Origin: Balanoglossus misakiensis
Taxonomy: Eukaryota > Hemichordata
Reading direction: 5' to 3'
Assembly (NCBI GenBank): GCA_040954595.2
Contig: CM082583.2
Span: 11,098,001 to 11,162,000, forward strand
Length of the DNA stretch: 64,000 nt
In this document: one piece after another, positions 36,801 through 47,614 of the stretch
Position numbering within the stretch: position 1 is the stretch's first letter
Layout: the number at the start of each line of letters is the position of its first letter
Notes under the pieces: generated by a model
Database searches by the model: none
What the model saw: the letters and a program-made list of their open reading frames with translations, nothing else
What the model was told of the DNA's origin: nothing
Translations under genes and position numbers: made by a program

Positions 36801-39800
36801 ACGATACACGCATGAAAGGTTTATATTTAAATTCCCATCTGGGCCGTCTCAGTTATCACGTTCAGTGCCTAACACCAGAATGGGAAAATAAAGTCGTGAT
36901 ATTCGTTTGTTGATCGCCGATTTATTTGAAAATCAACCTGTGCGCAGCAGTAAATATTTATAAGATTGTAAATATAATAGCGAAGTTGATGACCAATGTT
37001 TTATTATGCCCCCATCCTATGCGCGTTTGCAAATACGTTTTTTTTTCTGGTAGGGAGACTAAACACGGCCTTCTGTTGAGAAATAGTGTCAAGGTGCAAA
37101 ACTTCTGGTCCTGCACGACCTCTTTCGTTATACGTTATCGCACCACCATATTAGATAGTTTTTACAAATTTCCATATTCGAAGGGCCGGGCGTTGGCCCC
37201 CATAAATTAAGAGTTTACGACGTCTGTCACGCCAATACGCCTTGTTGTTTTATGAATATGACATCAGAATGTCACCTGAAGGGGGTAATTAGGAGTAATT
37301 TTAGAACTAAAGTCGACAACCTTTAAGCAACATTTCAGCGGTTGAAGTTCGGATGTCACAGCTTGGCATTTTGCGCCCTTCCCCAACCACCACCCGCACC
37401 GTTGGAACATAGTTTCTTCGTGAGACTCGGTCCGTTCTGCGTGCTCACGCAGGATTTTGTTGGAGTGATCGAGTTCCCACGTTTTTTTTTCTCTCTCTCT
37501 CAACCGTACTAGGACTCGACTCGGAGATATTAGTCTTGACAGAGCCTGATAGATCGTGGTGATTTATAAGCAGCACTAGCTGATAAACTATATAAACGCA
37601 GACGCACTTGAAACCTTTTAAAGTGTATATTTGTTCCAGCCTTTAAAGTAGGCTGATAGCAACTGATGTCAAGTGGCAAGTTCAGTACGAAAAATACTTT
37701 AAAATTTCAATTCAGCTATGAAATAGTGGTTTGTCAGATATGAGATATAACAGACTTGCCTGAAGAAATGCAACCTATAGCTTCTTGTGTTTAATTTTCT
37801 TTTAAAACCATAAGTAAGGTTAAAATTTTGGGTCAGGCTAATCATGTTCGTACACTCTTACTGACTCAAATTACAATATAAACTTTTGGACATTCCGTAA
37901 CCAGGACAACAGCAGAGGTGACGTCATGATACAGGCTAAATATATGAAATTACACGGTAGCGTGGGTCGACCACCCACATCACCATCTTCCATAAAGTTG
38001 GTTAATTCAAAAGGTGAAAATGCATGGGCCAGCCTATAGTGTTAGTTTGTACACCATTTGAAATTTCCTCGATTATGTTTTTGTAGAGAAGTTTAACTGC
38101 AAGACAACGGGCGTCTGAAAGAAAGTGTTATGGAAAGGTTGTATCGCCATCCCATCGCAACGACGGGACGTGAATATATAACTTTTAACAGCTTAAACAA
38201 AAAGTGAAAGTTTGACACACACGAACAGGGTTGCTTGCTAAGATCATCTGTCTTTGTCAATTACAGGAACATTTTATGTCATTTTTCTGTGACGTAGGAA
38301 GGATGGCTTATTTTTTTTCATAAACCCAAGTAGATGAACCTCTGTCTGATATAAACTCGTGACATAGTCAGAATTTGGTCTTAAATCACACAGCAGCCCC
38401 AATTAACCAATACCACACAGCCCTGTCTATAATTGTTAATGCGACGATTTCTCAGATATGACATTACGTGCGCGCACGCGACGGCGATCGACGAAATCGT
38501 TAATTTCGAAAACAGCAATAAATAAGTTTTAGACGTCCTGCGCAACTATTTTAATTGTAATTTATTTACCAAAATACTCATTATTTTGTCTTAGCGGACA
38601 CGCGTTACTGATACGTACGCTATTATTCAAACGATGGTTGCAATTTGTTATAGTTCAGTTCCCAAGGTAACCTTTGACCTGGCGTGAAGCGTTTTCCAAT
38701 CCGTTTCATCTCTTTGGAAAAACAAATTAATGCATGACAGAGTTTCGAAATTCCGTTCCCTTTTTGATTTTCTCCTTCACTGAAACCATGTCCCTCTTTT
38801 ATTTCAAAAGAGGGGAGCTCTCGTCTACGGAGATGTAGACGTCTATTGTTATAGTTCATACAAGAGACCACTAAGAAACTGAGCGCTTGATGGTACAAAC
38901 ACATAGAGTTTTTGCCGGGCGCTCTGTTCAACGAACAGGTCTCATATTGCAATGTGAGATTAGACCTGAATGAAAATTCCGCGGATGAAATTCGTCCTTC
39001 TCACGGCTAATTAATTTTAAGCGTTCCAATAAACACGATAAGAGGAAAGTTCGCTCCAAGCCTAACGAGGTCACGATAACTGGAAACCAACAATAAAGTC
39101 GAGGCTCGTACGCTGACTAATCGCGTTTATTGATCCAGTTAATGTGTTTTCATAGTAACGAAACTCAATTTTACGCAATTTTAGTTTAGAGTCGGCGATT
39201 AAAGATTGAGAGCCTTGATGTATTCCAAACAGGTAATTTCGGGTCAACTGCGGTTCCCAGTGCAATGAATGCTAAGTTTTCATGGCAGAGAACCAGATCC
39301 TGCAAATGAAAAACAATCTCTTTTAAATCGTTCTAATAACTGGCATGGTTACCCAGCTGATGTGGTTCGTATTTTTCATCCGACCTCGCCACGACAATAT
39401 CTCACTCTTGAGAGTCATGTCTTGTCTAATATTTACCCAAAAACTTCACATCGTTATTAGTAAAACCCCTCCATTGCGTAGTTACCAGGGAGTACTTTAT
39501 CAGAGTATACCTTTCAAAATAAACATTCATTTTATAGTACTAAAACATGGTTAAGCTGTTGTCCCAGTAACTGCTGGCATCTCTCGTCGCACTGTTTGAA
39601 GGAACATTAACATCGCCGATATGCGTGGGCTCTTTCTTTCCAAAACGACAGCCCCGGCCTCGATTAGTCCAACTCCCGTCTTCCTCTCAGCTGATCTGAT
39701 CCCGGGGTGGCTGCTAGACTACGCGTGATTTTGCGGGCGGCAGTGTTGGGTAATTACCCACCAATTTCAGAATCACAAAAACTTCGAGCCAGTATTTAAT

Positions 39801-42614
39801 TATTTTTGACAACCTTTTGTCGTGCTGTCATCTGAAGGCCTTCCATTAGAGCACCGCATCCAACTTCTAACGCTATTACCTTCTCGCAGAGGTCATGGGT
39901 CAAGCGAGAAGGTTTCAATACGTTGATTTATGCACCCACAGGCGCAGATAATAGCTTGAGAGTAGAAATATATTACCAAAACACGCTATTAAACCACGTT
40001 TCAAAAAACTAATGCGCTTGCTTTGCCTTGTTTGGAGTAGTCATAAAGTCCACTCTTACAAATTTGACATCTAAATATTTGTAGGGTCGCGGGAAAATTC
40101 CTACCAATTATGACGAAGAGTGCGGTTCTCTCGGGATCAATTTCAAGGTCGAAAAAATGTCACGCAAGAAGAAAACCCCAGACAAGGAATCTTCAAGGAC
40201 ATAGTCGCCGCTGAATCGCTGCGTGTCATTTAATATTCTGCTCCATAGATTGGAATGACTCAATACCGGTGAACCGTTGAATATCGACGAAAATAAATGA
40301 ATTACGTCGGTTAATTACTGGCCTAAAGTTACCTTTGTCAGAATGGCGCCGAGTCAGTGTCACTTCGGGTTTCCAGGTGCGACTGTCTCGTCTCACCGTG
40401 TCTCGCATTGAAATCCTTTGTTCCGGTCCATCTATCTCAATATCTCCGATCTTTTCTGCGTTTCTGGGCCCGAGTCGGATTCGGAAAGCGGAGGAACCAA
40501 ATATGTGAACAAACGGTGGCAATTGGACACATCGGTGCTGTACTGCTCTTCGGCGCATTTGCTCACTGTGCCGTTTTAACTATCGATCGATAATCATAGA
40601 GTGCCACGTGAAGTGGGTGCTTGTGAAGACGAAGCGAGGCTTTCCGGTCGCGCATAAATTGTCTGTATTCAAAGAAGTGACTGTCTGTGACCTTCGACCC
40701 CTGGTTTCATACACACCCTTGGAAATGTCCGCTACGGTAGCACCGAACATTAAGAACATGCGAAGCAGGGATTTTCGAAAACGAGCCAAAATGCGCCGGT
40801 GTCTTTGCTAGTAACAGCATGAGTGTGTATGGAATAATACACAGGCATCTATAAAAGAATTTGCGGTTTAAAACCCCATTTAACGCTGCGAACGAAACAC
40901 TTCAGCCATAACTTGAAACTTAACCATCTTACCACTTAACATTTTTGCGCTTGTTAGAACTACTCGATGCAGAGTATACCCCTCTGGCGTTTTGTAAACG
41001 CAGCTTTCGAGGCATTGGCGCCGATGTGGGATTCTTGTGATTAATACAGTTAATAACTAGATATTGAAAATATTTTGATTTGATGCGGTTCGGTGGAGAG
41101 GAGACCATTGAAAAAATAGCTAAGCGTGTCGCGTGGAATGACCTCGGTTCCCAGGTTTAGCTAAAAATCGTTTCGCCGGAGGAGTGTGGTGTCTTACTAC
41201 CAGTGTTTTTCGCTGTCACAGCTCCGTCTGATTTGGCAATATTCCTACGAGTCTTGGAGATTGCTCAATTAAATGCAATCAGAATGGCCCTGTTTAGTCT
41301 TTAAAATGTCGGAGCTATGCTGGGGATTAGGGGAGTAGACGGGCCGCGGTCATTTACCCGTGGAATCAAACCACCGTGGCCAGGCAGACGTCAGCTCGAT
41401 CGATCGATACGGCCACAGCGCAACAGTTACGGCTTTATATAATACTGCGCGATGTCATATATGCCAATTGAGTGAGTGATCGAATTCGGCAAATCTTTCA
41501 TGCAGCTTAGTAGACGCGATACCACTTGATATCACAGGTAATATCAATAAAATTCAAAAGCAATGTTTGTGGTTAGGATTTATGAATCTACTGTGACTTC
41601 AGCTTGCAGACCGATCACGCACCGACCTCATTTAATCGGCAGACTGAGACCGTCCACTCCACAGACTCTGATCGCTGACTACAGCGGGAAAAGTGCGATC
41701 AATCTCCCGCGCAGAGCAAATATTTCGATGGCACTTCCATCACCAGAATAAAAATAAAATACTGTGCTCTTAATTATGACAAATGGTTTATTCTAATTAT
41801 ATTCTTGAGGTCCTTATACTTTGAGTACAAGTATTTGCAACGCTACATGTTGGTGTAGGCTGGTTATTGTCGGAAGAGATGTTTAGCATTCGACATGAAT
41901 GCAAATATGAAACATTAAAAATGGGAAATCTGAAGGTTTTCTTTATTCGCACTCAAAACATATATCCATGGCAACGTGGGCGATTGCCAACACTCAACTC
42001 GCGCAGATCATTGCTCGCGTTATACCGAACCTTGCTTATTTAACCCCGGTGCACGGCCTGTCTTTTTCCAAGCAGGCCACGCGTTCCGGAATAGGGTAAA
42101 TCGGAGTGGTTCAAAAATAACCACCCTCTCTTCCGGTAATCAGAGACCGAGCTCGCTTTCTTTCCCCCTCGCGTGCAACTCGGAGAACCCTTGAAAGTTG
42201 TAAATCGGGGACAGCTCCGACAGCTGCGTTATCTGTCACGTGTTTGTGGCATGCGATTTATCATAGTTATAGCTACCAAGAGAAATGAACAGCCAAGTAA
42301 AGTTACAGGTCTCTTAGGTATATCAAGATATAGTCGATCGACTTGAGGAATGTCATGGGAAAAAATGTCAAGCAAATGGCCACATGAACGCCGACTTTGA
42401 CCTACAGCATGCATTCATGTTAGTATGTATTTCTATAATAGTAATTAAATGCCTTCTGCTATTTTATTCCACAGAGGACACATACAGTAAAGAAACTGTG
42501 GTTGACAATCAACAAGTTCTTGTAAAAATCATGGACACAGCAAACCAGGTAACTCTATTGTACTGTCATTTTATGAAGTGGTGGTTGTGGTGGTGGTGGT
42601 GATGATGATGGTGG

Positions 42615-42679
<65 letters not shown>

Positions 42680-42686
42680 GTGATGG

Positions 42687-42768
<82 letters not shown>

Positions 42769-45337
42769 ATTTGCTTTTCCACGGTTGTCAAGGCGAACAT
42801 CAACGAATTCGAAGATAGAAGCACGGACAGATATCTGAATTGGGCAGACGCGTTCATCGTTGTGTACAGTATCGACAACAGGCATTCCTTCGACGAAGCC
42901 AAAACATTCCTGCAGGAAGTTTCTGATCACCAGAAAGTCAGTTCACTCGAAAAACCAATCCTTCTGCTTGGCAACAAAGTGGACATGCAAAGATACAGGT
43001 AAGTGAGGGCGACATGCGAAAGTTCGAATCCTAACGACCCCACTTCCGGTTTAAACTGGAGTAGCAATACGGCGACATTTCAGGCGCACGAAATATACCT
43101 CGTATAATGTTATAGCCGCTTTTATTTTCTTGTCTGACGTGTAATCAAATTCAAAACGAGCGACTGGGATAGTTGGAATTAAAATTTATATGTTTGTTCC
43201 CATATTTATGCCGTTCCATCCAAGAACTATTTGTCTGATCATTTGTCCAATGGTGTGTTTATGTTCCTCTCGCCACAAAATCAAAACGAGAAAACAATGA
43301 GGGACATGGCCGGTCCTTGCCTTCTGGTGGGCACTTGGTGTCAGAGACCGGCCCGACTGGGGCAACTAAAGCACGTGGCCTCGTCGGTGACTGGCCGATA
43401 ACACTACGCAAATTTTACGAAATGAAGATAATGATAAAGACATAATCACTGTTTAATGTTTGTTTTGCGACAACACGTGACGAGTTATAGCCTCCTCGAA
43501 TAATCATTTATCGGTAATCGTACGTGCGGTTGCGATGGTGAGTCTCTGTGTTATTTACAAGCAGTCGATGTGCTGTTTCGCCATTTTTTGCCGGACCGGT
43601 GAGAAAAGAGCGACAGGAATATGTTGAAATGCCTATTTGTTAACTAATTCCGAGATTTTTCTGACCCAATTCCTCGTCTGCATTTGGACTTAAATAATTT
43701 TATATCATGTACCAGAGTCTCTCGGGTTGACTATATACATGTCACTCTAGCGACGGCAAACACCAGCTGGCCCTTCCGAGAGGACATCGCAGTAAATATG
43801 TCAGATTCCTCTGTGCTTCGAATTCATTTTATGCCTCGACAAGATGGATTTTTTGAGTTTAACGAACTCGGATCGTCCCAAAACTCAATCGATGACGTCG
43901 TTTGTTTGGTTTGTGTATACGAAACAACCAAAGACAGACAGAAAGACAAACAGACGAGCAGCAACAACAACAACAATTGCAAATTATATTCTACGCCACA
44001 ACTGACAACCAACTGCATATTCTATATTCGTTGGATTTCAAGGGACCTTTGTAAGAATGCACGCCAGAATACGTGAGAGACAGGCCGTAAATCCACAGAG
44101 ACGTAATTTTGTGAAGTCGGGGCTTGCTGACACAATAGATAAGGATTCACATCTGTTACCAGTAAATCAATTCCATAGTCACCGTTGGGGTTGTTGAATG
44201 TCCGTCTCCGCGGGTCAGAGGCCGGGGACAGCTTACAGAAAACACTAGTAAAACCACCGGGTTTCTACACTCCTGGGTTATCATATTATTAATCCTTTCA
44301 GGGCATTAAAATGATCCGAAAACATAAAACCAACTTTACTTCAAACTATCGGGTTTCTTATGATACGACACGTCTGTAAATAAAAGCGCCTGTGAAAACA
44401 AGCTGAGTGAACAGCTTGGCGGATTGATCCGAGTCACGAGTTGTGGAACTGGAGTACATTCCTCTTTCTTTGTTTCTTGTTCATATCCCCGTTTTTTCTC
44501 GGTTTCTCAGGCGCAGAAAGTCACGCCTCGCGATCACTCAATCCTTCCCATAATCCAATACATTTACAAACTGTGATGAGTCTGGTTTGCTTCTTTTGTT
44601 TTGCGTTTACCTGTGCACGCAGGTGTCGTTCGGTGTTTGTAGTACTGTTTGGAATTTTCTTGGGGGGGGGGGGGGGTCGAGGATACTCTGCCGTTGCCGG
44701 CCAGCTACTAATCAGAGTTGGGCTTGTTTATGGTCTGTTTAAATCTGAACCCAGGTGTTCGGGCTGATTGATGGCCGGAATCAACATTGGCAGTGCGAAC
44801 GGCGAATCCTCAAGGATTCTGCCGGAGATATATCGCCAGAACCTGCTTGCTTTGGGCATAGTGGTGCCCGTGATTTATACCGTACGATAACACGGGTGCA
44901 CGTCTACGTTGTAAAGCACATTGATATTTACAGCTGTAGGCCATGCCAAGACAACAAAGCTTCCGTGGGTATGTATTAACTCTCCGCGATTTTAAAATTT
45001 ATTTTCCTTCTTTGACAGACAAGTCAGCAAAACAGAAGGCAACAGCCTCTCGCAGCAGTTCGCGTGTAAATTCCACGAGTCGTCGGCCGCCGGGGGCTAC
45101 GAACAGGTAGAGCGAGTCTTCCTGGACGCCGTGCGGGAAATCCGCGACGAGGCCGAACGACACAAGCCGCTAAAGCCGCTTTTCATCAGCGACGAAGACA
45201 AACCGGCGGTCCCGAGCCCTTCCGCCACCAGCAAAGAACCACGCACGAAGAGTCACCTGCTGCCGGCTAAACCAAAGACACTGCACACAAAGAGGACTGG
45301 AACGACTTTCAAAATATTCAACAAGATCTTTAACTGA
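27884..45337 (+). CDS. RASL12: Ras-like small GTPase, RASL12 type
   Basis: Ras-superfamily GTP-binding protein; cellular role of the family is poorly known. Exons: 27884-27989, 29628-29684, 42475-42548, 42793-42998, 45019-45337, all GT-AG with closing phases, 253 residues (the human protein is about 266). Motifs: P-loop GSLGVGKS (residues 28-35), then ALTVKFLTKRFINEYDPNLEDTY across exons 2-3, which matches RASL12 almost word for word; switch II start DTANQ (75-79); RYLNWADAFIVVYSID; NKVD (140-143); ESSA (168-171); then PLKPLFISDEDKP. The C-terminus ends in lysine-rich FKIFNKIFN with no CAAX box, as in RASL12. Odd points: the invariant glycine of DxxG is asparagine (N78) and the Gln-61 position is shifted. 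The start ATG lies in ACCATGT; the same frame extends upstream without an ATG. RERG and RASL11 are less similar alternatives. Confidence 0.88.
27990..29627 (+). other. RASL12 intron 1
   Basis: Bounded by a GTAAAC donor and a TTCCAG acceptor, phase 1. Apart from the CA microsatellite no gene or named element is seen. Confidence 0.75.
28381..28446. repeat. C-run followed by CA/CAC microsatellite
   Basis: A run of at least ten C is followed by alternating AC, CACCACCACC and CACACAG in intron 1 of the RASL12-like gene. Simple sequence, likely length-variable. Confidence 0.9.
31088..31175. repeat. GA-rich purine tract
   Basis: GAGAGAGAAAGAGAGAGGGG-type low-complexity sequence within RASL12 intron 2. 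It is a purine-only strand over most of its length. Confidence 0.85.
31803..31900. repeat. G-run followed by GA-rich tract
   Basis: A run of about 14 G followed by AGAGAGAGACAG and further purine-rich sequence, within RASL12 intron 2. Confidence 0.85.
42584..42768. repeat. ATG/GAT trinucleotide microsatellite filling RASL12 intron 3
   Basis: About 60 near-perfect TGA/GAT triplets, preceded by GTGGTGG, take up most of the 244-bp intron between exons 3 and 4 (42549-42792). The repeat produces long Met, Asp or Ser/Ile apparent frames that are artefacts. It ends about 25 bp before the exon 4 acceptor, so length changes could affect splicing. Confidence 0.95.
42999..45018 (+). other. RASL12 intron 4
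   Basis: Bounded by GTAAGT and TTGACAG, phase 2. No gene is recognised. A G-run of about 16 lies near 44661. Confidence 0.7.
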
Positions 45338-45551
45338 TCTGACCAACCGATCCACATTTACGCGACGATTGGTGTACAGGTGAAGACACCTGTAAACCGC
45401 AGCGGACACATTTAAAAAGTGCATCAGCAAATGTGGTTGAGGGCGCTACAGTGTGATCATCCGCCGCTGTGTTAGCATATAAATGACTGATATATATTGA
45501 ATGAGAATGAAGAAGTTTTACTTGAATCAAAACTTGACTCCTTAGGGGAAA

Positions 45552-45557
45552 AATAAA
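45552..45557 (+). terminator. Candidate poly(A) signal of the RASL12-like gene
   Basis: AATAAA lies 214 bp after the stop codon. Another AATAAA at about 45893 could be an alternative distal signal. Confidence 0.45.
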
Positions 45558-46032
45558 ATACTCCAACAGTAGCTGATTAATATAGTATTGTGGATAAGGG
45601 TGTTGTGTTTTGAGACTGAAGAAAATATAGCTTTGGTGAATGCAAGATAAACATTGTGATTATTATTTTCGGTTGATATACGGAATTGAAGCTTTTATCC
45701 AGAGCGACGGTACGGATGTGAGAGAAAGTGTGGACTGTTAAGAAACAGAAACCTCGGAACAGCTTCAGATTTACAGATGGTCAAATTTACTTCGTTATAG
45801 CATAGACAGGGGAGGGGAACTCAACTATGTTGGCGTGATGCGTTGGAATTGACTGGCAGCACAGTGAACGTAGAAGCGAAACTTGTTATTTTAATAAACT
45901 GTTTTAGCGGCGGTGGGCCACTTCTGTTCCGCCGAAGAATGATTCGTTAGCTTGTAGATACAAAGTACACGCAATGATTAGAGAGTAGAAGTCTATGATA
46001 TGAGCTGAGAGAGGGTGTCAGGTCAGGTGAGG

Positions 46033-46062
<30 letters not shown>
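46033..46062. repeat. GACA tetranucleotide microsatellite
   Basis: About seven tandem GACA units in intergenic DNA. Confidence 0.9.
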
Positions 46063-46063
<1 letters not shown>

Positions 46064-47614
46064 TGAGTTTGCGCTAGTATATCCACCCACGAAATGTCAT
46101 TTAGAAGTTTGTAGAGAATAAACGAAGTATTCAATTAAAATGTGTTTAAGTGTTACTTTGTACAATTATGTGAGAGAATAGAGAGTCGGACATAGCCGAA
46201 AACTGTCATCAGTGTCTTTAGAGGGCGCTGCCATGTACTTTACGGTTACCCAGCGGAAGAAGCAAAGTGGTCTGGGTAACCGAGACTATCTTGAAACCCA
46301 GTCTGGTCCCCTGCCCCACTCCCACCGCTGGCTGCGCTACGCTAAAAGGAAGGGGTCGATAAATCGATATTTAAAACAGCTGTTTTCGCATGTGTTTATG
46401 ACGCAATTTGTTGCGGATACTTTGACATGCAGGTCAACCTAATAACCCTTACAGAGAGGGCATAATTTATCAGCTACTGGGGTTTCCGACCTTGTTACCG
46501 GCCTTCCCCAGGTATAAACAGACAGTATGCAATTACCTACTATCCTGGCGATTTTTGTATAACATCATTCATCATTGAATTATACATAAAATTGTCACCC
46601 TTTTATAACAGACAAATGTCATTTTTGTTTGTTCTGGGCACTAAGTCTAGGTTCGAATCCTATAAAATACAAATAGATCAACAGTGTGGTTTGACTGTTC
46701 TAGTGATTAAACTCCCAGGATGTAAAGGTTACACAGGTGTCATGGCACCGACAGACAGTGGCCTGATTATGTGATTGCCAACGAGTTGTTTTGCAAAACA
46801 GCATCGTTTGTTTTTGGATCTCGAGCTGTGAAGGTCACCTCGACCTTGACAGCAGTTTCCTCCTCTAAACCTTTGGATACTTCAATCAGTTTTATTATTC
46901 GTGGCTCTCACAGCAACATGTAATATCTAGCCTTCTTTTTTAAAAGTGTTTACCGGTAGTCAAACTGAAATAACGTCAGAGTTGTCTTGGCAACTGCCCT
47001 TATAGCCGGCCACACCAGAGATATGATTGCGTGGGTCTGTTATGAGTGCAATACCTGTCTGCAAAATAATCTAGAGCGGTTCTGGTGCCTGGCCCGTCAC
47101 AGAATCGGTCTGTGCATAGCACAGATGTCACATTTTCAAACAACACAATTACACTATCAAATAGAAGATAAAGCTTATCTATTACCAAGCTGCTTCTCTT
47201 TTCGGGATGCCTCAGCTATCGTTCTTTGACCTTTGCGGTGGGGGAAATGATGTAAGGCGCGTGTTCTATTCGCAGCACGCGATCATATGTGTTGGGGTTT
47301 TGCTCGTTTAACCTTTTCTGTCTTTTCGGAGTGGTGCACCTTTTCATAGCCATAGCTGTAAACTTACTAACAATTGGCTTCTGCATTATATTTTATGTAA
47401 ATGTGCACTGTCGAAAGGCCTAGGTCCGGCCCGTCACCCACTTTATGCGTCGGTGTGCAAATAGACAGAAAAGGAAAAAAAAGTTTGGCTGTGACGTCAG
47501 AATACTGTGTGTACAAATCCTGGGCATCGGCGTATGGTATTGAGACCTGGGGGAACGTGTCAGCTATCAGTATCTTAAAGAGTGACGCGAGCCGTTTGCC
47601 TGTCCTGTACGGCA

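Larger units (their letters stand above)
29685..42474 (+). other. RASL12 intron 2 (12.8 kb), no gene recognised
   Basis: Bounded by GTAAGT and CCACAG, phase 1. It makes up most of the gene. Contents seen are two GA-rich low-complexity tracts and scattered short open frames. None of the frames shows family features, the longest being 35101-35820 on the minus strand. No satellite, MITE or transposase was recognised. The intron is large relative to the other introns in the window and may house regulatory elements, but conservation data would be needed to show that. Confidence 0.6.
45338..47614. other. Intergenic region between the RASL12-like and SLC16-like genes
   Basis: The 3' UTR of the RASL12-like gene occupies the first few hundred bases. 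A GACA tetranucleotide run of about seven units is at 46033-46062. No other feature can be supported. The promoter and 5' UTR of the SLC16-like gene presumably lie near 47,200-47,600. Confidence 0.4.

Noticed and set aside
42555-42930. Open frames of poly-Met, poly-Ser and poly-Ile on both strands
   Set aside because: Translation of the ATG/GAT microsatellite in RASL12 intron 3, not a gene.
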